A stretch of 64,000 nt of DNA from Streptomyces olivochromogenes (GTDB taxonomy: Bacteria > Actinomycetota > Actinomycetes > Streptomycetales > Streptomycetaceae), in NCBI RefSeq assembly GCF_001514115.1, contig NZ_KQ948457.1, forward strand, positions 413,085 to 477,084, written 5' to 3'. The translations under genes and the position numbers were made by a program. Positions 1-9,200 of this stretch are shown piece after piece. Every line of letters starts with the position of its first letter. Position 1 is the first letter of the stretch. Below the pieces are notes generated by a model that saw only the letters and a program-made list of their open reading frames with translations, was not told where the DNA came from and did not search any database.

Positions 1-1554
1 CCGCTCGGCAAGAAGGTCCTCGACAACATCTCCCGCGTCGTACGCGAGGAGATGGACGCCATCGGAGCGCAGGAGGTCCTCCTGCCGGCCCTGCTGCCCA
101 AGGAGCCCTACGAGGCCTCCGCCCGCTGGGAGGAGTACGGCGACCTCCTCTTCCGCCTGAAGGACCGCAAGGGCGGCGAGTACCTGCTCGGCCCGACCCA
201 CGAGGAGATCTTCACGCTCGTCGTGAAGGACCAGGTCGCGTCCTACAAGGACCTGCCGGTCATGCTGTACCAGATCCAGACGAAGTACCGCGACGAGGCC
301 CGCCCGCGCTCCGGCGTGCTGCGCGGCCGCGAGTTCCAGATGAAGGACTCGTACTCCTTCGACACGACGGACGAGGGCCTCGCGGAGTCGTACGCGCTGC
401 ACCGCGCCGCCTACCAGAAGATCTTCGCCCGCCTGGGCCTGGACTACCGCATCGTGTCGGCCGTCTCTGGCGCCATGGGCGGCTCGGCGTCGGAGGAGTT
501 CCTCGCCCCCGCCGCGGCCGGTGAGGACACCTTCGTGGACTGCCCGTCCTGCGACTACGCGGCCAACACGGAGGCCGTCACCTTCGCCCTGAAGCCGGTG
601 GACGGTTCCGGCGTCGGCCCGGTCGAGGAGCTGGACACCCCCGACACCCCCACCATCGAGACGCTCGCCGAGCACCTCGGTGTCCCGGCCTCCGCCACTC
701 TCAAGAACCTCCTGGTCAAGGTCGACGGCGAGATCGTGGCCGTAGGCGTCCCCGGCAACCGCGAGGTCGACCTCGGCAAGCTGGGCGAGCACCTCGCCCC
801 CGCCGTCGTCGAACTCGTCACCGCCGAGGACTTCGAGGGCCGCGGCGACCTCGTCCGCGGCTACGTCGGCCCGCAGGGCCTGGAGAAGGTCCGCTACATC
901 GCCGACCCGCGGGTGGCCCCCGGCACCGCCTGGATCACCGGCGCCAACAAGGTCAACACGCACGCGAAGAACGTCGTCGCGGGCCGCGACTTCGAGGTCG
1001 ACGACTACCTGGACGTCGTCGTGGTGGAAGCGGGCGACCCGTGCCCCAAGTGCGGCACCGGCCTCAAGCTGGACCGCGCCATCGAGATCGGCCACATCTT
1101 CCAGCTCGGCCGCAAGTACGCCGACACCTTCCAGCTCGACGTCCTCGGCCAGCAGGGCAAGCCGGTCCGCGTGACCATGGGCTCGTACGGCATCGGTGTC
1201 TCCCGCGCGGTCGCGGCGCTCGCCGAGCAGTCGGCCGACGAGCAGGGGCTGTGCTGGCCCAAGGAGATCGCTCCCGCCGACGTCCACGTCGTCGCCGCCG
1301 GCAAGGCCCTGCAGACCGAGCTGGCCCTCGACGTGTCGGAGAAGCTCGGCGCGGCGGGCGTGCGCGTCCTCGTGGACGACCGCGCCGGGGTCTCCCCGGG
1401 CGTGAAGTTCACGGACGCCGAGCTCATCGGCGTACCGAAGATCCTGGTGGCCGGGCGCCGCTCGGCCGAGGGCGTCCTCGAGCTGAAGGACCGCCGTACC
1501 GGCGAGCGCGAGGAACTGACCGTGGACGAGGCGATCGCCCGCCTGACGGCGTAG
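1..1554 (+). CDS. proS: Prolyl-tRNA synthetase, 5' end outside the window
   Basis: Charges tRNA-Pro with proline in the cytoplasm. The frame is open from base 1, so the gene starts upstream; 517 residues are visible and about 50 N-terminal residues appear to be missing relative to the usual bacterial length. Class II motifs are readable: GPTHEEI (near nt 190), the motif 2 stretch YRDEARPRSGVLRGREF, and motif 3 GSYGIGVSR (near nt 1180). Between motifs 2 and 3, roughly nt 640-1020, lies the INS/YbaK-like editing insertion of bacterial-type ProRS (KNLLVKVDG, VPGNREVD), which clears mischarged Ala-tRNA. The C-terminal anticodon-binding domain ends at TAG. A perfect 13-bp hairpin follows 11 bases after the stop. 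An in-frame ATG at nt 52 is internal, not the start. Confidence 0.97.
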   Translation, partial: PLGKKVLDNISRVVREEMDAIGAQEVLLPALLPKEPYEASARWEEYGDLLFRLKDRKGGEYLLGPTHEEIFTLVVKDQVASYKDLPVMLYQIQTKYRDEARPRSGVLRGREFQMKDSYSFDTTDEGLAESYALHRAAYQKIFARLGLDYRIVSAVSGAMGGSASEEFLAPAAAGEDTFVDCPSCDYAANTEAVTFALKPVDGSGVGPVEELDTPDTPTIETLAEHLGVPASATLKNLLVKVDGEIVAVGVPGNREVDLGKLGEHLAPAVVELVTAEDFEGRGDLVRGYVGPQGLEKVRYIADPRVAPGTAWITGANKVNTHAKNVVAGRDFEVDDYLDVVVVEAGDPCPKCGTGLKLDRAIEIGHIFQLGRKYADTFQLDVLGQQGKPVRVTMGSYGIGVSRAVAALAEQSADEQGLCWPKEIAPADVHVVAAGKALQTELALDVSEKLGAAGVRVLVDDRAGVSPGVKFTDAELIGVPKILVAGRRSAEGVLELKDRRTGEREELTVDEAIARLTA

Positions 1555-1565
1555 CCGCACGACAG

Positions 1566-1598
1566 CCGGGAGGCGCCCGGAGCATGGGCGCCTCCCGG
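1566..1598 (+). terminator. Hairpin terminator after proS
   Basis: A perfect 13-bp inverted repeat (1566-1578 with 1586-1598) with a 7-base loop begins 11 bases after the proS stop. It lacks a long T tract, as is usual for Streptomyces terminators. Confidence 0.8.
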
Positions 1599-1689
1599 AC
1601 TTCTCTCAGCCCCACGGAGTTCATTGGGTACGCGCGGAGATCCGCTGTTTCTCGGTCGAACCTCAACGACGCTCTGGCCGGGGCTGCCG

Positions 1690-1885
1690 CCCGCTGGGCC
1701 GTCGACCAGGCCATCGCCTGCCAGGCCACGGCCTGTGCGCGGAACTGCTCCCCGAACGCATCACGCTCGACGAGTGGGGCTACCCGCTCCAGGACGAGGC
1801 ACCCCTACCACCCACCACCCTGAAACGCGCCCGCAGAGCCGCCGCCGACTGCCCGGTACTGGCCCTCGAACTCGCCACCGCACAG
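1690..1885 (+). pseudogene. Frameshifted ferredoxin remnant
   Basis: Read across one frame change near nt 1723-1724, this stretch gives a small [3Fe-4S]-type ferredoxin: RWAVDQAIACQ in one frame, then GHGLCAELLPERITLDEWGY and, after a short linker, RRAAADCPVLALEL in the next. The cysteine pattern C-x-G-H-G-L-C and the distal CP pair fit the single-cluster ferredoxins that commonly partner actinobacterial P450s. No uninterrupted frame with a start codon and ribosome binding site joins the halves, so it looks like a decayed gene; a one-base deletion explains it. No P450 is adjacent. It lies downstream of the proS terminator and ends just before the 3' end of the convergent APH-family gene. Confidence 0.6.
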
Positions 1886-1905
1886 GGAGGTTTAGGGCGG
1901 GGCGG

Positions 1906-2859
1906 TCAGAGCCAGCCCGCGAACTCCAGCAACAGCTCCGCGTCCTGCGGACGCCCGACCCGCCCCGCCCGTACGCCGGACTCCACCGCCCGGAACAACG
2001 TCCAGCCCCGCAGCCGCTCCTGGTCCACCTCCAGGGACTCGGCGAGCCGCTTCACCCGTCGCCGTGTGATCGACGACCCCGAAGGGGACGCGATCAGGTC
2101 CTCCACCCGGTCCCGGACCAGCCGGGCCAGATCGAAGGCGCACTCGCCGACCACCGGGTCCGGGCCCACGGCCAGCCAGGGCATGCGCTCACCGGCGAGC
2201 ACCTTGCTCTGCCGGAAGGTGCCGTGCAGCAGCCGCTCCTCGGGCGCTCCGGCGAGGAGTTCCTCGCGGGCCGCGAGCGCCGCGTCGACCAGTGGCGCGA
2301 CCTCGGCGTCGGCGCTCGCCGCCGCCCGCATCGCCTCGGCCTGCCGCCCGGTCCGCTCGGCGACGGTCTCGAAGACATGGGTGGCGGGCGGCTCGACCCA
2401 CAGCCGCCGCAGCGTCCCGGCGGCCTCCAGCAGGGCTTTCGACTCCGGCAGCGAACGCACGGACAGATCGGGACGCAAGCGCTCCAACAGCAGTACGCCG
2501 TGGGTGTCGCCCTGCGCGTCGGCGGGGTTGAGGAGCTGCACGGCGCCCCGTCCGTCCCAGTGGGCGAGCGCGGCCCGCTCGCTCTCCGGACGGGCCCGCG
2601 GCGGCGCCAGTTTCAGCACGGCGGGCGTCCCGTCGGCCTGCCGGACGAGCAGGACGAGGCTGCTGCGACCGCCGGGTGCCTGCACCCGCTCCACGGTCAA
2701 CTCGCGTAGATCGACCGCCTGTTGCGCCAGCGAGGGCAGCTTGTCCAGCCACTCGCCCGTCCCGTTGGACCCGCCGGAGCCGTTGGACCCGCTCCGCTGC
2801 GTCTCGCCGAGTGCCCGTACCAGGCGCCGCGGCGGTTCGAAGGCCATGCGCGAGTCCAT
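1906..2859 (-). CDS. APH-family (aminoglycoside/hydroxyurea kinase-like) protein, catalytic residues lost
   Basis: A 317-residue protein with the fold signature of the small-molecule kinase family that includes aminoglycoside and hydroxyurea phosphotransferases (APH_6_hur-like). A lysine in VLKL (about residue 83) is in the ATP-binding position. The catalytic loop, normally HGDLHxxNVL, reads HGTFRQSKVL (residues 212-221), so the catalytic Asp is Thr214 and the Asn is Lys219. The metal-binding Asp of the later DPKP segment is Gly232 in VGPDPVVG. It is probably not an active kinase. It is the last gene of a minus-strand set with the DUF4439 protein and a lipoprotein. ATG at 2859 is preceded by AAGGAA; ATG at 2847 is an alternative start. 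Confidence 0.75.
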   Translation of the reverse strand: MDSRMAFEPPRRLVRALGETQRSGSNGSGGSNGTGEWLDKLPSLAQQAVDLRELTVERVQAPGGRSSLVLLVRQADGTPAVLKLAPPRARPESERAALAHWDGRGAVQLLNPADAQGDTHGVLLLERLRPDLSVRSLPESKALLEAAGTLRRLWVEPPATHVFETVAERTGRQAEAMRAAASADAEVAPLVDAALAAREELLAGAPEERLLHGTFRQSKVLAGERMPWLAVGPDPVVGECAFDLARLVRDRVEDLIASPSGSSITRRRVKRLAESLEVDQERLRGWTLFRAVESGVRAGRVGRPQDAELLLEFAGWL

Positions 2860-2884
2860 TGCGCGAGGTGTTCCTTTCCAGCTG

Positions 2885-2911
2885 GTCCAGGTCGTCCAAG
2901 TCGTCCGGGTC
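2885..2911. repeat. Three 9-bp direct repeats in a gene spacer
   Basis: Three consecutive copies of a GTCCRRGTC-like 9-mer lie in the 78-base spacer between the DUF4439 gene and the APH-like gene, just upstream of the latter's ribosome binding site. Function unknown; could be simple slippage. Confidence 0.6.
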
Positions 2912-2937
2912 GTCTCTTCCGGGCCGTCAGGGGCGCG

Positions 2938-3438
2938 TCACGAGGGCGACGGCGTCGCCGCGGCCGGGGTGGCCGAGGGGGCCGCCCGCTCGGCGAGACC
3001 AGGGAAGGCTACGCTCTCGCCGCGCCAGCGCACCGCCCGCACCGCCGCCTCCCGCAGCGCCTCGGCGGCCGAGCGCCGCCGATCGCCCGAGGAGGCGCGC
3101 ACGAGGTCGGAGTACACCCCGGCCACGCGTTCCTCCAAGTCGGCCGCGAGCTGTACGGCCGCGGCGGAGTCCTGCACGGCGAACGGCAGCGCGTACGCCG
3201 CCGCGGAGACCTCCGGCCTGCCGCCCAGGTCCCGTACGGCGCGGGCGAGTTCATCGCGCCGCGCCCGATGGGCGTCGTACGCCGACCGGGCCTCGCCCCG
3301 GCGAGCCTCGTCGATCCTGCCGCCGACGACTCCGTACCCGTAGACGGCGGCGTGCTCGGCGGCGAGCGCCGCCTGCAACGCGCCGAGCTCGGCCTGCGTG
3401 GTGTCCTTGGTGCTTCTCGTGCCCTTGGCCGTGCTCAC
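2938..3438 (-). CDS. Ferritin-like DUF4439 domain protein
   Basis: A 166-residue alpha-helical protein. The segment LGALQAALAAEHAAVYGYGV followed by later helices (YDAHRARRDEL and the DLEERVAGVYSDLV region) is typical of the DUF4439 ferritin-like domain, with Glu and His at helix positions used for metals in that fold. Whether it binds iron is not known. The GTG start at 3438 overlaps the stop of the upstream lipoprotein gene by four bases (GTGA), so the two are translationally coupled. The frame stays open far upstream of the GTG, but that extension overlaps the lipoprotein gene and is not plausible protein. The C-terminus is Pro/Ala/Ser-rich. Confidence 0.8.
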   Translation of the reverse strand: MSTAKGTRSTKDTTQAELGALQAALAAEHAAVYGYGVVGGRIDEARRGEARSAYDAHRARRDELARAVRDLGGRPEVSAAAYALPFAVQDSAAAVQLAADLEERVAGVYSDLVRASSGDRRRSAAEALREAAVRAVRWRGESVAFPGLAERAAPSATPAAATPSPS

Positions 3439-3977
3439 TTGGCACCCTCCGTCAGCAGGAACGCGTGTGCGGCTCCGGCCGCGGCCACCGAGGCGAGCAG
3501 CCTGGCCAGCTCGCCCGGGACCGTCAGCAGGGCCTTCGTCCGCTGGTCGGCCAAGGTGCGCTCGGCGGTCGCGAGGTCGGCGAGGGCGTCCTTCTCCTGG
3601 GCGGGCACGGTGGGGGAGGGGCTGGGCTGCGCCGAGGCGGAGGCCGACGGCGAACCGGAGGCGGAGGGCCGGCTGCCGGCGGTTCGGCTGCCCCCGAACG
3701 CCTGGGCGTGCCGTACGACCTCCGCCCGCAGTGGCTTCAGCCGGGCCGCCAGCGGGGGATGGGCGGTGATCACGGCGGCATAGCGTGCCGCGAGCGACTC
3801 GCTGTCGCTGGCCGCACGCGCGCGTGCGCGGTCCGCGGCCGAGGGGCTCCGGACCGTGGTGTCGGTGGACGGCTCGGGGGCGGAACAGCCCACGAGCACG
3901 AAGGCGCCCGCGGCGGAGGCGAGCAGGCTCCTTCGGCGCGGCCCCGAGGGGGTTCGCGGCGGCAGGGTGAACGGCAC
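3435..3977 (-). CDS. Putative lipoprotein, partner of DUF4439 protein
   Basis: A 180-residue exported protein. The N-terminus has a twin-arginine-like stretch (PRRRSLLAS) and a lipobox LVGC with the acceptor Cys at residue 31, so it is predicted to be a membrane-anchored lipoprotein. The mature part is helical with a central Ser/Pro/Ala-rich linker (around residues 100-122) and a C-terminal helix rich in Ala and Leu. The two halves resemble a split ferritin-like helical bundle, which fits its coupling to the DUF4439 gene. GTG start at 3977 has GAGGAC about ten bases upstream. First gene of the minus-strand trio reading away from rimP. Confidence 0.75.
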   Translation of the reverse strand: MPFTLPPRTPSGPRRRSLLASAAGAFVLVGCSAPEPSTDTTVRSPSAADRARARAASDSESLAARYAAVITAHPPLAARLKPLRAEVVRHAQAFGGSRTAGSRPSASGSPSASASAQPSPSPTVPAQEKDALADLATAERTLADQRTKALLTVPGELARLLASVAAAGAAHAFLLTEGAK

Positions 3978-4239
3978 GGCAGACGTCCTCGGAAGGCTCG
4001 TACGAAAGGGAGGGCGGCACGCCCGTGATCACGGTACCCGTGCCCCACGCGATCGACCCCCATGGGCTCGCCACCGCCGCTCGGCCCCGGACCCGTCGGA
4101 CGCGCGGTTGCCCGTGCCCCTTGGGAGAGCGCCGTCGGGGGCGGGGGACGGTGGACGGCAACACCCTCCGCGACCGGATACCCTTTGACCAGACACACGA
4201 CCAACCCACAACAGCACACGCGGCCGAGGAGTCACCCGG

Positions 4240-4746
4240 ATGAGCACCACCCAGAGCGAGAGGCTGCGAGTACTGCTGGAACCGCTCGTCAGCTCTCAGG
4301 GACTCGACCTCGAAGAGGTCGAAGTGGACTCGGTCGGACGCAAGCGTGTGCTGCGTGTTGTCGTCGATTCGGACGAGGGCGCCGACCTGGACGCGATCGC
4401 CGATGTGAGCCGCGCGCTCTCGGCGAAGCTCGACGAGACGGACGCGATGGGCGAGGGCGAGTACACCCTCGAGGTCGGAACCCCCGGTGCCGAGCGCGAG
4501 CTCAAGGAGCACCGTCACTACGTACGCGCCACGGACCGCCTGGTGAAGTTCCAGCTGGGCGACGGCGGCGAGTTGGTCGCGAGAATCCTCGACGTGGACG
4601 AAGAGGGAGTCGATGTCGAGGTGCCGGGCGTGAAGGGGCGCAAGCCCACCGCCAAGCGGCTCGTCTTCCAGGACATCGCCAAGGCCCGCGTCCAGGTCGA
4701 GTTCAACCGTAAGAACAAGAACGAAGAGAACGCAGAGGAGGCGTAG
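4240..4746 (+). CDS. rimP: Ribosome maturation factor RimP
   Basis: A 168-residue cytoplasmic protein required for 30S subunit maturation. Recognised from the RimP N-terminal domain (LEPLVSSQGLDLEEVEVD, then VDSDEGADLDAIADVSRALS) and the SH3-like C-terminal domain (VEVPGVKGRKPTAKRLVF). It opens the conserved rimP-nusA-ylxR-infB-ylxP-rbfA-truB cluster and lies two bases from nusA. The ATG at 4240 follows GAGGAG. The 262-base region upstream is shared with the divergent lipoprotein gene and must hold promoters for both directions; no confident hexamers were assigned. Confidence 0.95.
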   Translation: MSTTQSERLRVLLEPLVSSQGLDLEEVEVDSVGRKRVLRVVVDSDEGADLDAIADVSRALSAKLDETDAMGEGEYTLEVGTPGAERELKEHRHYVRATDRLVKFQLGDGGELVARILDVDEEGVDVEVPGVKGRKPTAKRLVFQDIAKARVQVEFNRKNKNEENAEEA

Positions 4747-4748
4747 CC

Positions 4749-5771
4749 GTGGACATCGACATGAGTGCCCTGCGGGGCTTGGTACGGGAGAAGGAGATCT
4801 CCTTCGACCTGCTGGTCGAGGCGATCGAGTCGGCCCTCCTCATCGCCTACCACCGCACCGAGGGAAGCCGCCGCCACGCGCGTGTCAAGCTCGACCGGGA
4901 GACCGGTCATGTGACCGTGTGGGCGAAGGAGGACCCCGAGGACCTGGAGGAGGGGCAGGAGGCACGCGAGTTCGACGACACCCCGTCGGGGTTCGGCCGG
5001 ATCGCCGCGACCACCGCCAAGCAGGTCATCCTGCAGCGCCTGCGGGACGCCGAGGACGACGCGACGCTCGGTGAGTACGCCGGGCGTGAGGGCGACATCG
5101 TCACGGGCGTCGTGCAGCAGGGGCGCGACCCCAAGAACGTGCTCGTCGACATCGGCAAGCTGGAGGCCATCCTGCCGGTGCAGGAGCAGGTCCCAGGAGA
5201 GACGTATCAGCACGGGCTGCGGCTGCGCTCGTACGTCGTTCGGGTGGCGAAGGGGGTACGCGGTCCGTCCGTCACCCTGTCGCGCACGCACCCCAATCTG
5301 GTGAAGAAGCTCTTCGCGCTGGAGGTTCCGGAGATCGCCGACGGGTCCGTCGAGATCTCCGCGATCGCACGCGAGGCCGGTCACCGTACGAAGATCGCCG
5401 TCCGGTCCACCCGTTCGGGTCTGAACGCCAAGGGAGCTTGCATCGGTCCCATGGGCGGCCGGGTGCGCAACGTGATGGCCGAGCTGAACGGCGAGAAGAT
5501 CGACATCGTCGACTGGTCGGACGACCCGGCCGAGATGGTGGCGAACGCGCTCTCCCCGGCCCGTGTCTCCAAGGTCGAGGTCGTGGACCTCGCGGCCCGC
5601 TCCGCGCGCGTGACCGTCCCGGACTACCAGCTGTCGCTGGCGATCGGCAAGGAGGGCCAGAACGCCCGCCTCGCGGCCCGCCTCACCGGCTGGCGCATCG
5701 ACATCCGTCCGGACACCGAGCAGCCGTCCGACGAGACCGCTCGGCGCGGCGCGGACCAGCACCGGGAATAG
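4749..5771 (+). CDS. nusA: Transcription termination/antitermination factor NusA
   Basis: A 340-residue RNA polymerase-binding factor acting in pausing, termination and rRNA antitermination. Order: N-terminal RNAP-binding domain (to about residue 115), S1 domain (GDIVTGVVQQGRDPKNVLVD onward), KH1 (KGACIGPMGGRVRNV) and KH2 (LAIGKEGQNARLAARL). It ends soon after KH2 and lacks the C-terminal acidic repeats of the E. coli protein, as usual for actinobacteria. GTG start at 4749 is two bases after the rimP stop, implying coupled translation. About 90 bases separate it from ylxR. Confidence 0.96.
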   Translation: MDIDMSALRGLVREKEISFDLLVEAIESALLIAYHRTEGSRRHARVKLDRETGHVTVWAKEDPEDLEEGQEAREFDDTPSGFGRIAATTAKQVILQRLRDAEDDATLGEYAGREGDIVTGVVQQGRDPKNVLVDIGKLEAILPVQEQVPGETYQHGLRLRSYVVRVAKGVRGPSVTLSRTHPNLVKKLFALEVPEIADGSVEISAIAREAGHRTKIAVRSTRSGLNAKGACIGPMGGRVRNVMAELNGEKIDIVDWSDDPAEMVANALSPARVSKVEVVDLAARSARVTVPDYQLSLAIGKEGQNARLAARLTGWRIDIRPDTEQPSDETARRGADQHRE

Positions 5772-5861
5772 TTCTGAGCCGTAGGTGGCTTAGATCACGA
5801 CAACAACCGTTCGATTCTTGCCCCAAAGGGGTGAGGTCGGTGCGGGGAGGTAGACTTAAGA

Positions 5862-6140
5862 GTGTCTGGCCGGACGCGAGCCCGCGCATGCCCTGAACGC
5901 ACCTGTGTGGGGTGCCGGGAGCGAGCGGCCAAGACTGATCTGCTGCGGACCGTGGCGGTCGAGGGTGAATGCGTCCCCGATCATCGCGGTACGCTGCCCG
6001 GCCGGGGCGCTTATCTGCACCCCGCCCTGGTCTGTTTCGACCTGGCGGTACGCCGCCGGGCGTTCCCAAGGGCGCTGCGTGCCCCGGGACCGCTCGACAC
6101 AGCGGCGTTGCGCCTCTACGTCGAGCAGGCAACACCGTAA
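5862..6140 (+). CDS. ylxR: YlxR/RnpM family nucleic-acid-binding protein (DUF448)
   Basis: A 92-residue basic protein of the YlxR family. The hallmark RTCVGCRERA is at residues 13-22, followed by GRGAYLHP and a basic helix. YlxR (RnpM) has been linked to RNase P modulation in Bacillus and its gene sits between nusA and infB in most Gram-positive bacteria, as here. GTG start at 5862; GGGGAGG lies about 14 bases upstream. The upstream spacer contains a short CCCC-AAA-GGGG hairpin (5821-5831), too weak to call a terminator. Confidence 0.92.
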   Translation: MSGRTRARACPERTCVGCRERAAKTDLLRTVAVEGECVPDHRGTLPGRGAYLHPALVCFDLAVRRRAFPRALRAPGPLDTAALRLYVEQATP

Positions 6141-6205
6141 GGAGCGTCGTACGGAACCCCCGTGCGGCCCTGGTACCCCGCGAGTTGGAAGTAGGTCGAG
6201 ATTGC

Positions 6206-6238
6206 GATGAGCACTCGATGAGCACGCGATGAGTACGC
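6206..6238. repeat. Three 11-bp tandem repeats in the infB leader
   Basis: Three consecutive 11-mers of the form GATGAGYACKC fill the spacer between ylxR and infB. They contain several ATGAG triplets out of the infB frame. Their role is unknown; slippage is the simplest explanation. Confidence 0.7.
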
Positions 6239-6287
6239 CCATGAAGTAGCGACGGTCCGGACGCAACCCGGACCTAAAAGGAGCGAA

Positions 6288-9200
6288 GTGGCTAAGGTCC
6301 GGGTATACGAACTCGCCAAGGAGTTCGGGGTTGAGAGCAAGGTCGTCATGGCCAAGCTCCAAGAGCTCGGTGAATTCGTCCGTTCGGCGTCCTCGACGAT
6401 CGAGGCGCCCGTTGTACGCAAACTGACTGACGCCCTGCAGCAGGGCAGCGGTGGCGGCAAGCCCGCCCCCGCACGTAAGGCTGCCCCGGCGAAGCCGGGT
6501 GCCCCCTCTCCGGCGCAGGCTGCCCGTCCGGCCGCCCCGCGCCCGCCGGCCCCGAAGCCGGCCGTGGCGGAGCGCCCCGCCGCTGCTCCGGTCACTCCGG
6601 CAGCTCCTGCGGCTCCGGTCACTCCGGCCGCCGCGGGTCCGCGCCCGACACCGGGTCCCAAGCCCGCCCCGAAGCCCGCTCCGGCGGCTCCGGCTCCGGT
6701 CGCGGCCGAGTTCACCGCGCCCCCGTCGGCTCCCGCGGCTCCCGCCGCAGGTCCCCGTCCGGGCGCCCCGCGTCCCAGCGGTCAGGCTCCGCGTCCCGGC
6801 GGTGCCCGTCCGGCCGGTGGTCCCGGCCAGGGTGGTCAGGGTCGTGGCGACCGTCCCGAGCGCGGCGACCGTCAGGGCGCCCCGCGTCCCGGCGGCCAGG
6901 CCGCGCGTCCCGGCGCTCGTCCGGCCGGCCCGCGTCCGGGCAACAACCCGTTCACCTCTGGTGGCTCCACCGGAATGGCGCGCCCGCAGGCGCCCCGTCC
7001 GGGCGGTGCCCCGCGTCCCGGCGGCGACCGTCCCGGCGGCGCTCCGCGTCCGCAGGGCGCGGGTCAGGACCGTGGTCCCCGTCCCCAGGGCGGTCCCGGC
7101 GGCGCTCCGCGTCCGCAGGGTGGTCCGGGCGGTGCCCGTCCGACTCCGGGCGGCATGCCTCGTCCGCAGGGCGGCGCTCCGCGTCCCGGCGGTGGCCCCG
7201 CCGGTAACCGTCCCAACCCCGGCATGATGCCGCAGCGTCCCGCTGCGGGCAGTCCTCGTCCCGGCGGTGGCCCCGGTGGCCGCGGTCCCGGTGGCGGCGG
7301 CGGTCGTCCCGGTGGTCCCGGTGGCGGCGGCGGTCGTCCGGGTGGCGGCGGCTTCGCCGGTCGTCCCGGTGGCGGCGGTGGCGGTTTCGCCGGTCGTCCG
7401 GCCGGTCCCGGTGGTGGCGGCGGTGGCGGTTTCGCCGGTCGTCCCGGTGGTCCCGGCGGTGGCGGCGGTGGTCGTCCCGGCTTCGGCGGTCGTCCGGGTG
7501 GTCCCGGTGGCCGTGGTGGCACGCAGGGTGCGTTCGGCCGTCCCGGCGGTCCGGCGCGTCGTGGTCGCAAGTCGAAGCGGCAGAGGCGCCAGGAGTACGA
7601 GGCCATGCAGGCCCCGTCGGTCGGCGGCGTGATGCTGCCTCGCGGCAACGGACAGTCCGTCCGCCTGTCGCGCGGTGCGTCCCTCACCGACTTCGCGGAG
7701 AAGATCGGCGCCAACCCGGCGTCGCTCGTCGGCGTGATGATGAACCTCGGCGAGATGGTCACTGCCACGCAGTCCGTCTCCGACGAGACGCTGAAGCTCC
7801 TCGCGGACGAGATGAACTTCGTCCTCGAGATCGTCAGCCCCGAGGAGGAGGACCGCGAGCTGCTCGAGTCCTTCGACATCGAGTTCGGCGAGGACGAGGG
7901 TGGCGAGGAGTTCCTCGTCGCGCGTCCGCCGGTCGTGACCGTCATGGGTCACGTCGACCACGGTAAGACCCGCCTTCTCGACACCATCCGCAAGACGAAC
8001 GTCGTCGCGGGCGAGGCCGGCGGTATCACCCAGCACATCGGTGCGTACCAGGTCACGACCGAGGTCAACGAAGAAGAGCGTCGCATCACCTTCATCGACA
8101 CCCCGGGTCACGAGGCGTTCACCGCCATGCGTGCCCGTGGTGCGAAGTCGACCGACATCGCGATCCTCGTGGTGGCGGCCAACGACGGTGTGATGCCCCA
8201 GACGATCGAGGCGCTGAACCACGCCAAGGCGGCCGACGTGCCGATCGTGGTCGCGGTCAACAAGATCGACGTCGAGGGCGCGGACCCGGTCAAGGTGCGC
8301 GGTCAGCTCACCGAGTTCGGTCTGGTGGCCGAGGAGTACGGCGGCGACACGATGTTCGTCGACATCTCCGCCAAGCAGGGTCTGAACATCGACCAGCTGC
8401 TGGAGGCCGTGGTCCTGACCGCGGACGCCTCGCTCGACCTGCGGGCCAACCCGGAGCAGGACGCGCAGGGCATCGCGATCGAGTCCCACCTCGACCGCGG
8501 CCGTGGTGCCGTCTCGACGGTCCTGGTCCAGCGCGGCACGCTGCGCATCGGCGACACGATGGTGGTCGGCGACGCGTACGGCCGTGTCCGGGCGATGCTC
8601 GACGACAACGGCAACAACGTCGAGGAAGCGGGTCCGTCGACCCCCGTCCTGGTCCTGGGTCTCACCAACGTCCCGGGTGCCGGCGACAACTTCCTGGTTG
8701 TCGACGAGGACCGCACGGCGCGTCAGATCGCCGAGAAGCGCGCGGCGCGTGAGCGCAACGCCAACTTCGCCCGCCGGGGTGTCCGGTTCTCCCTGGAGAA
8801 CCTGGACGAGGCCCTCAAGGCCGGTCTGGTGCAGGAACTCAACCTCATCATCAAGGGCGACGCGTCCGGTTCGGTGGAGGCTCTCGAGTCCTCGCTGCTC
8901 CAGCTCGACGTCGGCGACGAGGTCGACATCCGTGTCCTGCACCGCGGTGTGGGTGCGGTCACCGAGTCGGACATCAACCTGGCGACCGGCTCCGACGCCA
9001 TCGTCATCGGCTTCAACGTCCGCGCTGCGGGCCGCGCGGCGCAGATGGCGGAGCGCGAGGGCGTCGACGTCCGGTACTACTCGGTGATCTACCAGGCCAT
9101 CGAGGAGATCGAGGCGGCCCTCAAGGGCATGCTCAAGCCGGAGTACGAGGAGGTCGAGCTCGGCACGGCGGAGATCCGCGAGGTCTTCAAGTCGTCCAAG

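Noticed and set aside
1906..2859. Aminoglycoside resistance gene
   Set aside because: Catalytic Asp, Asn and the metal-binding Asp are all replaced, and the context is housekeeping.
3439..4518. Upstream extension of the DUF4439 frame to 526 residues
   Set aside because: Overlaps the lipoprotein gene and rimP on the other strand; the GTG at 3438 with GTGA coupling explains the real start.
6206..6238. Leader peptide made from ATGAG repeats before infB
   Set aside because: The ATG triplets lack ribosome sites and give no conserved short frame.
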